A program made the translations under genes and the position numbers. Of a stretch of DNA of 64,000 bases, positions 23,321-32,144 are shown one piece after another. This DNA is from Fibrisoma montanum (GTDB lineage: Bacteria; Bacteroidota; Bacteroidia; Cytophagales; Spirosomataceae). Every line of letters begins with the position of its first letter. The first letter of the stretch is position 1. The notes under the pieces were generated by a model that saw only the letters and a program-made list of their open reading frames with translations, did no database searches and had not been told where the DNA came from. The stretch covers positions 1 through 64,000 of the forward strand of contig NZ_QXED01000009.1 of NCBI RefSeq assembly GCF_003583365.1, in the 5' to 3' direction.

Positions 23321-24514
23321 TTACACTAAATCCCGCTCGACGATCTTCCCGCTGGCTTTCTCTTTCAGAATCACCTTGTGCCGTCCGTCGTGGGTTACTT
23401 CTTCTTTAATCAGGTAGTGCTCGGCGTCGTATTCGGTCAGGGTTTGCTCCTGCTGAACGCCTTCTTTTCCACGCCATACGGGCAGGATCACCGGCTCCCA
23501 TTGCTTGGTTTCGGCCGACTTGTAGGCTGCATCAAGGATGGCGTTTACTACGTAGCCGTCGTAGAAGGTTTCGGCGGGTTCGCGACCTTCCTCGGCTGAA
23601 ACGAACATGTCCGTAAACATGTGGTTGTAGCCGAGGTCGTTGACTTCGTCGCCCACGGGGAACAGCCAGCCCGTATTGGATTCCGCTTTTTCGGCTACGT
23701 AGTCGGCTCCTTTTCCAGTGGTAAACATTTCGAAGCCCGTACGCAGGAAGTTGTTAATCCAGATCGTTCCCTCGGTGCCCATCACCTCGTCGCGCAGGTC
23801 CATCCCACCCCGGAACGTCCAGCTTACTTCGAACTGACCGATGGCACCGTTTTCGTACTTCACCAACGCAATCGCGTGGTCTTCGGCGTCGATGGGTTTC
23901 ACCTGCGTAGCGGCCCAGCACATCACTTCCACCGGCCGAACGTCCTTACCGATGTAGTTACGGGCGATTTCGACGCAGTGACAACCCAGATCGAGCATGC
24001 AGCCGCCACCCGCCTGCTCTTTGTCCCAGAACCAGTTGGAATGTGGCCCAGGATGCGTTTCGCGCGACTTTGCCCACAAAATACGTCCGAGAGCACCGTT
24101 CTTAACCGTTTCCATGGACTTCAGAAACTTCGGCGTGTAGCAGAGGTCTTCCAGGTACCCTGCAAAAATGCCGGCTTCTTCAACTGCCTGCATCATTCGC
24201 AGCGCTTCCTCAGCATTGCGGCCCAGCGGCTTGGTGCAAACCACGTTTTTCTTGTGCTTGGCGCAGAGTTGAACGGCAGGCTCGTGTAGGTTATTGGGCA
24301 AGGCAATACAGACCATGTCCACGTCGGGATGGGCAATCACCTCCTCCATATCCGTCGACATGAACGAACAGCCGTAATCGTCGGCGAATTTTTTAGCGGT
24401 TTCTTCCCGGCGGGCGTAGATAGCTACCACCCGGTCGCGGCTGCGCTGGCCGTGCAGTGATTCAGCGTAAAAGCGGCCGATGAAGCCGCCCCCTAACATG
24501 GCAATGCGTTGCAT
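23321..24514 (-). CDS. Gfo/Idh/MocA-family oxidoreductase (cytoplasmic)
   Basis: 397 residues without signal peptide. [20 protein letters not shown] is the Rossmann loop at the N-terminus. [20 protein letters not shown] has the C-T-K-P form of the conserved E-K-P motif, as in some members. [20 protein letters not shown] has the D-x-G-x-H segment that carries the catalytic histidine, and the C-terminal GFO_IDH_MocA_C sheet follows. A C-terminal tail of about 50 residues ([20 protein letters not shown]) is not usual. It is the first gene of the leftward operon that runs through at least the Tat-type enzyme. Confidence 0.88.
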   Translation of the reverse strand: MQRIAMLGGGFIGRFYAESLHGQRSRDRVVAIYARREETAKKFADDYGCSFMSTDMEEVIAHPDVDMVCIALPNNLHEPAVQLCAKHKKNVVCTKPLGRNAEEALRMMQAVEEAGIFAGYLEDLCYTPKFLKSMETVKNGALGRILWAKSRETHPGPHSNWFWDKEQAGGGCMLDLGCHCVEIARNYIGKDVRPVEVMCWAATQVKPIDAEDHAIALVKYENGAIGQFEVSWTFRGGMDLRDEVMGTEGTIWINNFLRTGFEMFTTGKGADYVAEKAESNTGWLFPVGDEVNDLGYNHMFTDMFVSAEEGREPAETFYDGYVVNAILDAAYKSAETKQWEPVILPVWRGKEGVQQEQTLTEYDAEHYLIKEEVTHDGRHKVILKEKASGKIVERDLV

Positions 24515-24586
24515 AGATTGGTTGTTGGGTTAGTGAATAAAGCAGCCTGATTTAGTATGGCATAAACAAGGCAAGGCTGTACTTTC

Positions 24587-24612
24587 GCAGGGCTAAAGGT
24601 AAAACCCCCTGC
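24587..24612 (+). promoter_or_regulatory. Short leader hairpin before pnuC
   Basis: GCAGGG (24587-24592) pairs with CCCTGC (24607-24612) around a 14-nt loop, 15 nt before the pnuC start, next to a near-consensus -7 box TACTTTCG (24580-24587). The box leaves almost no leader before the hairpin. It could be a small translational element; a riboswitch cannot be shown from this length. Confidence 0.3.
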
Positions 24613-24627
24613 TGATTACTTCCAACT

Positions 24628-25311
24628 ATGACTGAATTTTTTGACATTAATACAATTGCCTTCACCCTGTGGGGCTATTCCATGAGTTATCTGGAGCTCG
24701 CGGGCGTATCAATTGGTGGACTAGCTACCTGGCTGGTTGCCCGCAACAATACATGGACCTGGCCGGCCGGCGTACTGAGCGCAGTGCTGTTTTTCTTTCT
24801 CTTTTATCAGATTCAGTTGTACCCCGACATGTTTCTGCAGGTGTTTTTCATCGTTACCTACCTGCGTGGCTGGTGGCGTTGGACACATCCGCAAGCCGAT
24901 GAAGTGGTCCGGCAGCGTGAGCTCCGCGTCTCGCGGCTGACCACCCGGGAGCTGCTGGTCTGGCTATCGGCCGGGTTGCTGGCTACCTTACTCCTGGGCA
25001 CGTTTGCGAGTCGGTTACACGAGTGGTTTCCTGTGCTGTTTACTAAGCCCAGCGCGTTTCCGTATCTGGACTCCTTCACCACCACCATGAGCATCATTGC
25101 TACCTTTCTGATGATTCCCAAAAAGCTTGAATGCTGGTATCTGTGGCTGATTATTGACTTGATTTCGGCCTACATGTATTACGTGAAAGGGGTAAAACTG
25201 GTTAGTCTCGAATACCTGATTTTTTGTTATTTTGCACTGGAAGGAGCGCGGAACTGGACCCGTGATTACCGGACTTACAGCCACTTATATACGAAAGGGG
25301 CCGTACAATAA
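24628..25311 (+). CDS. pnuC: PnuC-family vitamin transporter (nicotinamide riboside type)
   Basis: 227 residues with seven to eight hydrophobic segments. SYLELAGVSIGGLATWLVAR and WTWPAGVLSAVLFFFLFYQI, with the following WRWTHPQA, are the core of PnuC proteins, which allow diffusion of nicotinamide riboside through the inner membrane, trapped afterwards by phosphorylation. The C-terminal half contains MIPKKLECWYLWLIIDLISA, with the W-x-x-W-I-x-x-D pattern that places the substrate. The kinase NadR/NRK is not in the window. Some PnuC-like proteins carry thiamine or riboflavin, so the substrate is likely but not proven. Confidence 0.85.
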   Translation: MTEFFDINTIAFTLWGYSMSYLELAGVSIGGLATWLVARNNTWTWPAGVLSAVLFFFLFYQIQLYPDMFLQVFFIVTYLRGWWRWTHPQADEVVRQRELRVSRLTTRELLVWLSAGLLATLLLGTFASRLHEWFPVLFTKPSAFPYLDSFTTTMSIIATFLMIPKKLECWYLWLIIDLISAYMYYVKGVKLVSLEYLIFCYFALEGARNWTRDYRTYSHLYTKGAVQ

Positions 25312-25458
25312 AAAACTGTCTACTTTTTTAACGGCAGTATTAAACAAAATACATTGTTTAGTATTTTAGCAAGAAGTTTAGCCCATAAAGGCCTGACTAT
25401 TATGATCTTGTAATTTTTGTAATATAATTTCGTCCCACGAACTAAACAATCGATCCGT

Positions 25459-25770
25459 ATGGCTGTTGCCAAGCAATTTCTCAAAAGTAAACCGGTTGCT
25501 AAAGTAACGTTTGAATTACCGGCCGATGCCGTGAATGGTGCCAAGACTGTTTCGCTGGCTGGTGAATTTAATGGCTGGGATGTAAATGCCTCCCCCCTGA
25601 AGAAGCAAAAAGATGGTTCATACAAAACGACACTCGAACTTCCCGTAGGCGCAGAATATCAGTATCGTTTTGTACTGGATGGTGAAAAGTGGACAAACGA
25701 TAAGGACGCTGACAAGTATGTTGAAAGCGGTGTTTCAAACGAAGAAAACTCAGTTGTTGTATTGAAGTAA
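25459..25770 (+). CDS. Stand-alone glycogen-binding (CBM48/isoamylase N-terminal-like) protein
   Basis: 103 residues, a single early-set beta-sandwich. KTVSLAGEFNGWDVNASPLK and KDGSYKTTLELPVGAEYQYR then FVLDGEKWTNDKDADKY match the CBM48 or AMPK-beta glycogen-binding domain, with the conserved tryptophans. There is no enzyme domain. Such small proteins may tether partners to glycogen or related alpha-glucans. The gene is alone, between pnuC and a very strong bidirectional terminator. Confidence 0.86.
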   Translation: MAVAKQFLKSKPVAKVTFELPADAVNGAKTVSLAGEFNGWDVNASPLKKQKDGSYKTTLELPVGAEYQYRFVLDGEKWTNDKDADKYVESGVSNEENSVVVLK

Positions 25771-25775
25771 TCTGT

Positions 25776-25829
25776 ACGATTCATAAAAAAACGCCCGGCC
25801 ATGCGGTCGGGCGTTTTTTTATGAATCGT
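25776..25829. terminator. Strong bidirectional terminator
   Basis: A 25-nt arm at 25776-25800 (ACGATTCATAAAAAAACGCC...) and its inverse at 25805-25829 match with one wobble; the loop is ATGC. A T-run stands on both sides. It separates the convergent CBM48 and TIM-barrel genes. Confidence 0.93.
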
Positions 25830-25838
25830 CAGTCTGTC

Positions 25839-26774
25839 TCAAACCTGAAAGCTATCCGACTCAACATAGGCCTTGATCAGCGCCACTTCGCCGTCCTTGC
25901 CAGGTTTTGAGTTCCCGTGTTCCATGCCGAAGATGAAATCGCGGTTGTCTTCCTTCATCTTCTTGTGAATGTGCTCGAATACCTTCTTGTAGTTGATTTC
26001 GCCCGTAGTCGGCTCTTTCCGGCCGGGGTTATCGCCAATCTGGAAATAGCCAATTTCGCTCCAGGCCCAGTTGATGTGCGGAATGATATGCCCTTCGTTT
26101 TTCTGCATGTGGTAGATATCAAACAGAATCTTACAGGCGGGGCTGTTTACCCCGCGGCAAATCTCGTAAGTCTGGTCTGATGTGCGCAGGAACAGATTGG
26201 GGGTATCGCTGAGCGGCTCCAGCACCATTACCAGGTTATTCGGCTCCAGGATTTCGGCCCCCCGGCGTAACGCATCAATTACGTGACCGGTTTGAATACC
26301 AATTGGCAGGTTACGGTCAAAATCACCGGGTACAACCGTCATCCACTTGGCGTTGCAGCGCTTAGCCGTTTCGACGGCCCGTTTGCAGCCATTCAGAAAA
26401 ATATCAATGTGCTCTTTCTTACCGGCCGCGAGGGTGTTTTGTGAGTTGCCGCCTTTATCGACCACAAACACGCCCATAGTCATGCCGAGTCGATCGAGTT
26501 CTTTACCGATCTTTTCCTGCGTAGCCGCATCACGCCCCATCATGCCATTATCTTCCAGCGCGGTGAAGCCCATATCAGCCATGAATTTGAGCTGATCAAT
26601 CAGGTCTTTACCAGCACTGTTCTCGAACATGCCGAAGTGCGGAGCGTACTTGAGTTTGAAACTGTTTTTGGCCAGTGAAGCCGGTTGTGAATGCCAGTCG
26701 CCGGCTGCGGCTCCCCCGGTAATTGCCGCTCCGGCCAGACCAAATGTCGATTTTACAAAGTTGCGTCGTTGCAT
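25839..26774 (-). CDS. Sugar-phosphate isomerase/epimerase-like TIM barrel, Tat-exported
   Basis: 311 residues. The N-terminus MQRRNFVKSTFGLAGAAITG is a twin-arginine signal (R-R-N-F-V-K). The mature part is an AP-endonuclease-2-type TIM barrel: FMADMGFTALEDNGMMGRDA, CNAKWMTVVPGDFD, NNLVMVLEPLSDTPNLF, CKILFDIYHMQKNEGHIIPH, and GYFQIGDNPGRKEPTTGEIN, in which the Glu, Asp-x-x-His and His/Asp residues can bind metal. Such proteins are often called hydroxypyruvate isomerase, but a secreted form is more likely to act on a sugar. It is downstream of the Rpn nuclease gene (25 nt). Confidence 0.87.
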   Translation of the reverse strand: MQRRNFVKSTFGLAGAAITGGAAAGDWHSQPASLAKNSFKLKYAPHFGMFENSAGKDLIDQLKFMADMGFTALEDNGMMGRDAATQEKIGKELDRLGMTMGVFVVDKGGNSQNTLAAGKKEHIDIFLNGCKRAVETAKRCNAKWMTVVPGDFDRNLPIGIQTGHVIDALRRGAEILEPNNLVMVLEPLSDTPNLFLRTSDQTYEICRGVNSPACKILFDIYHMQKNEGHIIPHINWAWSEIGYFQIGDNPGRKEPTTGEINYKKVFEHIHKKMKEDNRDFIFGMEHGNSKPGKDGEVALIKAYVESDSFQV

Positions 26775-26799
26775 AAAGGGTCTAGTGATTGATTGCTGA

Positions 26800-27633
26800 C
26801 TATTGCTTGGCCGCTACCCAACGAACGTATTCAGCGGTTGTTTGAGTGGCTTCAGCAATTTGCTCTTCGGTTAAAATATTCTGCCTGATTAATTGTCGAA
26901 TAACAATTTCTTTCTCTTTCTGAACCCCCTCCTCAACGCCTTTCTCAATGCCTTTCTCAATACCTTTTTCAATACCTTGCCGGTACCGAATATCGGTCTC
27001 CAGATCATATACCAGTGCCATCTTCTCTGAAATTTTAATGGTTAGTTCCTGCAAGTTACGGAGTTTAGATAATACTTCTAACTGCTTTATATAGCGGGCT
27101 AATCGCAGCGGTCTGGGTGTAAGTTCGCGCAGTTTTGTCAGAACTAAGGCCATAACTGTTTCCGGCGGATCAGCCCCAAAATTACCCAGTACGGACAGGA
27201 GGACTTCTTCTGGCGTATTAGACATCAGAAAGAGCTTGTAATCCACTTCCGACGCGTTTATCAGATTATACAGAAAGGTGATATTAGCTTCTATCACCTG
27301 CCTTTTCATCTGTGAGGCTCCTCTGCCAATATAAAAAACGTACTGTTTTACCGGCAGGCGGTATTTACGATACAGTAGCGCGAAATACTCAAGCATCCGT
27401 TCGGCCATATCCTCGTCGTCGGCCGTCTGAAACTCAAAGTGTAAAATATAATTATCTGACGTTTTGGGATGAATGACCTTCTTGAGAAAGTCAGGTCGGC
27501 GCTCAACCGTTATCTGTAAATCATCAGGAATCTCTTCAAGTGCCGGAATCGACAGATGGAGGAGTTTGGTGGCCAAAGGCACTACCAACTCCTCCAGGTT
27601 TTCCCGAAAAATTTTGTCGTACGTTTGCGACAT
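26800..27633 (-). CDS. Rpn/PD-(D/E)XK-family nuclease (transposase_31-like)
   Basis: 277 residues. LVVPLATKLLHLSIPALEEI and YILHFEFQTADDEDMAERML (the E-x-Q part of the PD-(D/E)XK fold) with YFALLYRKYRLPVKQYVFYI match the Rpn family, DNA endonucleases that raise recombination. The C-terminus contains GIEKGIEKGIEKGVEEGVQK, made by 12-bp tandem repeats (26929-26976) and predicted to be a charged helix of variable length. It starts immediately after the stop of the PVC-type haem protein gene (TAA-ATG, no gap) and so is translated in that operon. Rpn genes with repeat tails are often mobile; that this one is inside an operon is notable. Confidence 0.82.
   Translation of the reverse strand: MSQTYDKIFRENLEELVVPLATKLLHLSIPALEEIPDDLQITVERRPDFLKKVIHPKTSDNYILHFEFQTADDEDMAERMLEYFALLYRKYRLPVKQYVFYIGRGASQMKRQVIEANITFLYNLINASEVDYKLFLMSNTPEEVLLSVLGNFGADPPETVMALVLTKLRELTPRPLRLARYIKQLEVLSKLRNLQELTIKISEKMALVYDLETDIRYRQGIEKGIEKGIEKGVEEGVQKEKEIVIRQLIRQNILTEEQIAEATQTTAEYVRWVAAKQ
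26929..26976 (-). repeat. 12-bp tandem repeat in the Rpn gene
   Basis: Four units of TTTCTCAATGCC-like 12-mers in frame; three at 26941-26976 are nearly identical and the first is degenerate. Each unit adds G-I-E-K. Being a multiple of 3, copy-number change alters the tail length without frameshift. Confidence 0.85.
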
Positions 27634-30600
27634 TTACTTTTTCTTCAGACTAGCCAGATACTCCACCAGATCCACTAACTGCTGGGTACTCATGGCTTCC
27701 TGCAAACCAGACGGCATCATCGACGAGTCCATCTTCTTCATTGAGACGACATCGGCCATTTTGTAGTTTTGAGCCACTCCACCCGGGAATTTCATCTGGA
27801 GATCCGTCTCCGTTTTGCTGGCAATGATGCCCGCCATGGTGCTGCCGTCCTTGAACTTTACTTCGTAGCCTTCGTAGCCAAAACTGATACCTGCGTCGGG
27901 ATGCAGAATGGCCAAGTACTGACCCTCTTTGGGCAGTTTGCTACCAATCTCCGACAGCTTCGGGCCAAAGTCCATGCCTTCGCCGTTTACCTGGTGACAG
28001 GTTGAGCAGTTGGTTTTGAACACAGTTACCCCACGGCTCGCGTCGCCGTTCATGGCCAGCAGTTCGTTCATCGTGGGTAACTTCTTGCCCTCAGCACTCT
28101 GCCCACCATCCAGATAGCTGGCTGCTTCTACGCGGATTTTCTTACGCCATGCACCACTGACGCCCTGCACGGCGGCTTTCTTGTAATCGCCTTTGATGTC
28201 TCCTGACTTCAGCAGGGCAATCACCATGTCTTCGCCGTTGCTGCTGCCTCCCAGCGCGCGGGTCGCTTCCATGCGTAATGCCGTCGACCGTTTTTCGTCC
28301 AGCGCTATGGTTTTCAATATCTCCAGCGATTCCTTGCTGCCAACCCGGCGCAACGCGGTCACCATGCCGACGGCAACGTCCGGATTCGTACCGTTCAGTA
28401 CGTCCCACACCATCGAACTGCCTTTCTGTTTGAGCAGTTGACGGGCGGCTGCACTGCCGATGTTATCGCTGGGCTTGTCGAGGGCCAACTGACGGAGTCG
28501 GGCATTTTCGGAAGCCGGCTCGTAGCGGGCCACCAGTTCCATGTATTCCGGCTTGCCGTAGACCTGATCCAGCAGGTTCTGGAGGGCCGTCATGGCTACC
28601 TTGTTCTGTTGCACGAACGCCGGATCGAGGTGACGGAGTGCCAGTTTGTTTACATCCGTATTCTGGCCTGCCTGAATGATGCTCAGCAGCGCCGTTGACT
28701 TCTCGGTAGCGCCGGGGTTGAAATCGAACGCCCGGAAATAACGCAGTCGATTGTTCAGGTCAATACCCGGATCGGCAGCCAGTTTGGCCAGCAGGGGTAC
28801 CGACTCCTTCGTGCGGGCCCGCCACACAATATCGCGTCCGGCGGCACTGGCGATGGCCGGTGCGCCGTCGCGGTCACCATTCATCTGTTTCAGCCAGGCA
28901 CCATAGTAGCTGTCCCACTGACCGTCAGCACCAATGCCGAGGGCTTCAAGGTACCAGCGGTCTTTCCCATCGTGTTTGGCCGCCAGCTGTGCCCACAGGC
29001 CCGGTGCTTCAGGCGAAACGTTTCGACGTAACGCAATGGCGCACTCACGACGTACCTGCGGGTCTTCGTCGTTGACCAGTTGTTTTACGGCCGCGATGGC
29101 CAGGTCATTGTTGAGCTGACGAGCCGCCCGGAGCGCCGTAATGCGCAGATCCGGATTGGCATCTTTCAGCGCCGTTTCGATGTATGACTTACCCTTAGGC
29201 AGCTTACTCAACAGCCACAGCGCCCGGGCTTTCATGCGTGGGTCAGCGGCCGTTTTGTAAAGTTTGGCCAGCGGCTTTTCGGCTTTCGCCCCCATTTCGT
29301 GGAGCTTGTTCCAGCCTGCGTAGCGAATGGCCATGCTTGGACTTTGCAATGCCTCGATGGCTCCTTCGGTGGTGGAGACATCCACTTTCGGCTGTTTGTA
29401 GGGCGTATTAGGCGGAGCGACGCGGTACACCCGACCCCGGTTCTGGTCACCTGCCTGGTGCCCGCCTACCCCCGGATCGTACCAGTCGGCGATGATCAGC
29501 GAACCATCCGGTGCTACGCAGACGTCGGCCGGGCGGAACCACTGGTCTCGGGCGCCTTCCAGAACGTTGACGATATTGGCTTTATACCCGGCGCCGTCTT
29601 TCGTAACCGGATACGACCGCACTACGTTCGGACCCGCATCGCAGTGGATCATTTGTCCCTGAAATTGCTGCGGCAGCAGATTCCCTTCGTACACAATGAT
29701 GCCCGTTGGCGAACCGGCACCGGTTTGCAGCAGATTCGGTACGACACCCGGGTCGTTCAAATGCCAGTGGCGCTTCGGAATATCGGGCTCGATATTGGTG
29801 CGATTCGCCTGCCAGCCTGCCCCCGTCATCTCGTCGGTATAGCCGTAGTTGCCGCCTTCCATGACGAAATTAATCCGAACGCCCTTGTTGCCGTCGTCAT
29901 CGTTATCCGATTGCCAGAGTGTACCGTACGAATCAACCGCAACCTCGTAGTTGTTCCGAAAATTGTGGCCGAGCACTTCTACGTTGCCACCACCCGGATC
30001 GCAACGAAACACCATGCCCTGCCTGAAATTTTCTTTGTTGATGGCTTTCCCGGTAACCTTGTCAACGACCGGTTTACCGTCTTTATCGAGGAGCTGCTCG
30101 CCAGAGTTACCGAAGTTGAAATACCATTTTCCATCGGGCCCGAACACGAACGTATGCATGCCATGGTCGTGCTGCTCACCGCCGATTCCTGTGAAGAGGA
30201 GTTCTTTTTTGTCAGCCTTATCGTCGCCATTTTCGTCGGTGAAGACGAACACATTCGGGCTGTTCGACACGATCACTTTGTTACCCTGTACCCAGATGCC
30301 TAGGGGCGATTCAACGTCCGGCCCCTGATAGAACACCTTGCTTACGTCGGCCTTGCCATCGCCGTTCTGGTCTTCCAAGATGACAATCCGGTCGCCTTCC
30401 TTGTGGGTTGGGTTACCGTTAATGGCCGGGCGGTAGTTGTAGGCTTCACAGACCCAGACACGACCTTTGGCATCCACATCGATGTTCGTCGGATTGGTCA
30501 GCATGGGTTCGGCCGCGAACAGGGTAGCCTCCAGTCCCGGGGCGATGTTCAAACTACCAACGGCGTATTTCGGATCACGCTTGTCGTCGTCGTTTAACTC

Positions 30601-30756
30601 CGCAAAAAGCCGGGTCAGATACGGCTCCGAAGCCTGGTTGAGATTACGGTTCTGGTAGGCGCCAATAAGCGCTCCGCCCGCGAGCAATCCGGCCGCTGAA
30701 AAGGCCAGCGCCCGCCGGGCTATGGAAGATGAGAAGGGTGATCGGAAGGAAGTCAT
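27634..30756 (-). CDS. PVC-type haem-binding dehydrogenase-like protein with HEAT repeats
   Basis: 1040 residues from ATG 30756. An N-terminal signal or anchor (LAFSAAGLLAGGALIGAY) is followed by a six-bladed propeller (about 50-440), with YNYRPAINGNPTHKEGDRIV and HDHGMHTFVFGPDGKWYFNF as parts. HEAT-like repeats fill about 450-880. A c-type cytochrome motif, CSTCH, is near residue 917, and a small C-terminal domain follows (FGYEGYEVKFKDGSTMAGII). This arrangement is the 'membrane-bound dehydrogenase' family, common in Planctomycetes and Bacteroidota and presumed to oxidise sugars in the periplasm. Substrate unknown. It leads an operon with the Rpn nuclease and the TIM barrel. Confidence 0.9.
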   Translation of the reverse strand: MTSFRSPFSSSIARRALAFSAAGLLAGGALIGAYQNRNLNQASEPYLTRLFAELNDDDKRDPKYAVGSLNIAPGLEATLFAAEPMLTNPTNIDVDAKGRVWVCEAYNYRPAINGNPTHKEGDRIVILEDQNGDGKADVSKVFYQGPDVESPLGIWVQGNKVIVSNSPNVFVFTDENGDDKADKKELLFTGIGGEQHDHGMHTFVFGPDGKWYFNFGNSGEQLLDKDGKPVVDKVTGKAINKENFRQGMVFRCDPGGGNVEVLGHNFRNNYEVAVDSYGTLWQSDNDDDGNKGVRINFVMEGGNYGYTDEMTGAGWQANRTNIEPDIPKRHWHLNDPGVVPNLLQTGAGSPTGIIVYEGNLLPQQFQGQMIHCDAGPNVVRSYPVTKDGAGYKANIVNVLEGARDQWFRPADVCVAPDGSLIIADWYDPGVGGHQAGDQNRGRVYRVAPPNTPYKQPKVDVSTTEGAIEALQSPSMAIRYAGWNKLHEMGAKAEKPLAKLYKTAADPRMKARALWLLSKLPKGKSYIETALKDANPDLRITALRAARQLNNDLAIAAVKQLVNDEDPQVRRECAIALRRNVSPEAPGLWAQLAAKHDGKDRWYLEALGIGADGQWDSYYGAWLKQMNGDRDGAPAIASAAGRDIVWRARTKESVPLLAKLAADPGIDLNNRLRYFRAFDFNPGATEKSTALLSIIQAGQNTDVNKLALRHLDPAFVQQNKVAMTALQNLLDQVYGKPEYMELVARYEPASENARLRQLALDKPSDNIGSAAARQLLKQKGSSMVWDVLNGTNPDVAVGMVTALRRVGSKESLEILKTIALDEKRSTALRMEATRALGGSSNGEDMVIALLKSGDIKGDYKKAAVQGVSGAWRKKIRVEAASYLDGGQSAEGKKLPTMNELLAMNGDASRGVTVFKTNCSTCHQVNGEGMDFGPKLSEIGSKLPKEGQYLAILHPDAGISFGYEGYEVKFKDGSTMAGIIASKTETDLQMKFPGGVAQNYKMADVVSMKKMDSSMMPSGLQEAMSTQQLVDLVEYLASLKKK

Positions 30757-30826
30757 AAGCTGGAACGAGTAAGGCAACGCGCTGTACTATAACTCGTAAA
30801 TTTAATAAGTAAAGGCGTACAAATGC

Positions 30827-30834
30827 CAAAACTA
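30827..30834 (-). promoter_or_regulatory. TAnnTTTG promoter box for the PVC-type operon
   Basis: CAAAACTA on the plus strand is TAGTTTTG on the minus strand, a perfect -7 box. It would give a leader of about 65 nt to the ATG at 30756. The -33 element is not clear. Confidence 0.5.
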
Positions 30835-30870
30835 CCGCTTCCGGCTTATGAATTATCCTGCTCTGGGTGG

Positions 30871-31614
30871 TTAGTGTATAGATACTTCCTGATGCGTCAA
30901 CCGCAGGTCCTGATACCAGAAACCCGTATCCCAGACGCTATCGGTTTGGTCGGTGTGGCAGTCGCTGCCGCCGGATGGCGCGTAGGTCCGGCGCACCACT
31001 TCTCCTTTCTCGATCGGAATAGGCTGGGCGAACAGGGGGCCATCGTAAACGAACGTGTGGTACTCGCCGTTTTCTCCGCAGGGATCAACCGTTTTGGGCA
31101 GGTCTTTGAGTAAATCCAAATCCAGTTCACGGCCAACGAACTCCTGACCGAGCTGCTTCTCGTTTACACAGACCAGTACCGCCCGGAACCCCAGATCGAC
31201 AAACGCATGAATCAGCTCCGTAGAACTACGTTGCCAGATCGGGAATACGCCCGTCAGACCGGCCCGCCGGAGCTGCGTTTCGCGGTATTGCCGGAGGTCC
31301 TCCAGAAAAATATCGCCAAAAATGGAGTGTGTAACGCCCTGCTGTCGAAATGCCTGTAGCGTTCCGAACATCCGGGCGTTGTACGTTTCCATCGATACCT
31401 CGCCGGGCAACAGCAATTGATGAAGCGGGAGCCCGAGTTGCCGGGCCTGCTCAGTCAGCAAGTCCGCCCGAACGCCGTGCATGCTGACGCGCTGGTGCTG
31501 CTTGTTGACGGTCGTTAGCAGGCTCAGTACGTCCCACTGCTCCGTATGGAGGGCATAATAAAGCGCCAGAGCCGAATCTTTGCCTCCGCTCCAGTTCATA
31601 ATGGCTTTCTTCAT
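30871..31614 (-). CDS. Diphthine-ammonia-ligase-like PP-loop ATPase in a B12 operon
   Basis: 247 residues. MNWSGGKDSALALYYALHTE is the PP-loop (S-G-G-K-D-S) of ATP pyrophosphatases such as Dph6, and the remaining strands include HSIFGDIFLEDLRQYRETQL and VDPCGENGEYHTFVYDGPLF, the Dph6 signature C-G-E-N-G-E-Y-H. In eukaryotes and archaea Dph6 amidates the diphthine of EF-2, but bacteria have no diphthamide, so the role must be another amidation or adenylation. It overlaps cobU by ATGA and is the last gene of the B12 operon. A role in corrinoid side-chain or cofactor salvage is inferred. Confidence 0.88.
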   Translation of the reverse strand: MKKAIMNWSGGKDSALALYYALHTEQWDVLSLLTTVNKQHQRVSMHGVRADLLTEQARQLGLPLHQLLLPGEVSMETYNARMFGTLQAFRQQGVTHSIFGDIFLEDLRQYRETQLRRAGLTGVFPIWQRSSTELIHAFVDLGFRAVLVCVNEKQLGQEFVGRELDLDLLKDLPKTVDPCGENGEYHTFVYDGPLFAQPIPIEKGEVVRRTYAPSGGSDCHTDQTDSVWDTGFWYQDLRLTHQEVSIH

Positions 31615-32144
31615 GGTATCGCGGTTTTAATCGGCACGGGTATGCCACTAACCAGTAATGTAACGGCATCGGCCTGACCGGCCACGTATTGGTTCGCCCA
31701 GCCCTGCAAATCGGTAAACGCCCGGCCAATGGCGGTTTCAGCATGAACGCCCATGCCCAGTTCATTCGTCACGATAATGAATCGGCCGGGCATGGTCAGC
31801 AACGTATCGATTTCCTGCCTGAACAGTTGTAACGACTGGTCTACGTCCTGCCGGGTATCCTGAAAGAAATTGGTTAGCCAGAGCGTTACGCAGTCGATCA
31901 TGACGACCTGGTTCGCTACCGGCAACCGGCTGACGTACCGCTGCTCCTCAAAAACAGTCCACTCCGAACCCCGGTCCTGCCGGTGATGGGTTACCCGCCC
32001 GGCAAACTCATCGTCCCAGATACGGGCCGTTGCTACGTAGACGGGCGTCTCGCTCCACGTTCGGGCCAGTTGCTGCGCATACCGGCTTTTACCGCTACGC
32101 GCCCCGCCCGTAATCAGATGCAGATAAGCTTGTCGTGGGAGCAT
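31611..32144 (-). CDS. cobU: Adenosylcobinamide kinase/adenosylcobinamide-phosphate guanylyltransferase
   Basis: 177 residues from ATG 32144, the usual length of CobU/CobP. It phosphorylates adenosylcobinamide and then adds GMP, for attachment of the lower ligand. LITGGARSGKSRYAQQLART is the P-loop, VYVATARIWDDEFAGRVTHH is the next conserved strand and histidine region, and VMIDCVTLWLTNFF is the Walker B-like part. Its start lies inside the end of the btuF-like gene by 50 nt. cobS, cobT and cobC are not in the window. Confidence 0.93.
   Translation of the reverse strand: MLPRQAYLHLITGGARSGKSRYAQQLARTWSETPVYVATARIWDDEFAGRVTHHRQDRGSEWTVFEEQRYVSRLPVANQVVMIDCVTLWLTNFFQDTRQDVDQSLQLFRQEIDTLLTMPGRFIIVTNELGMGVHAETAIGRAFTDLQGWANQYVAGQADAVTLLVSGIPVPIKTAIP

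Noticed and set aside
29299-30303. 334-codon plus-strand open frame
   Set aside because: Antisense to the propeller part of the PVC-type protein gene; no recognisable domain.
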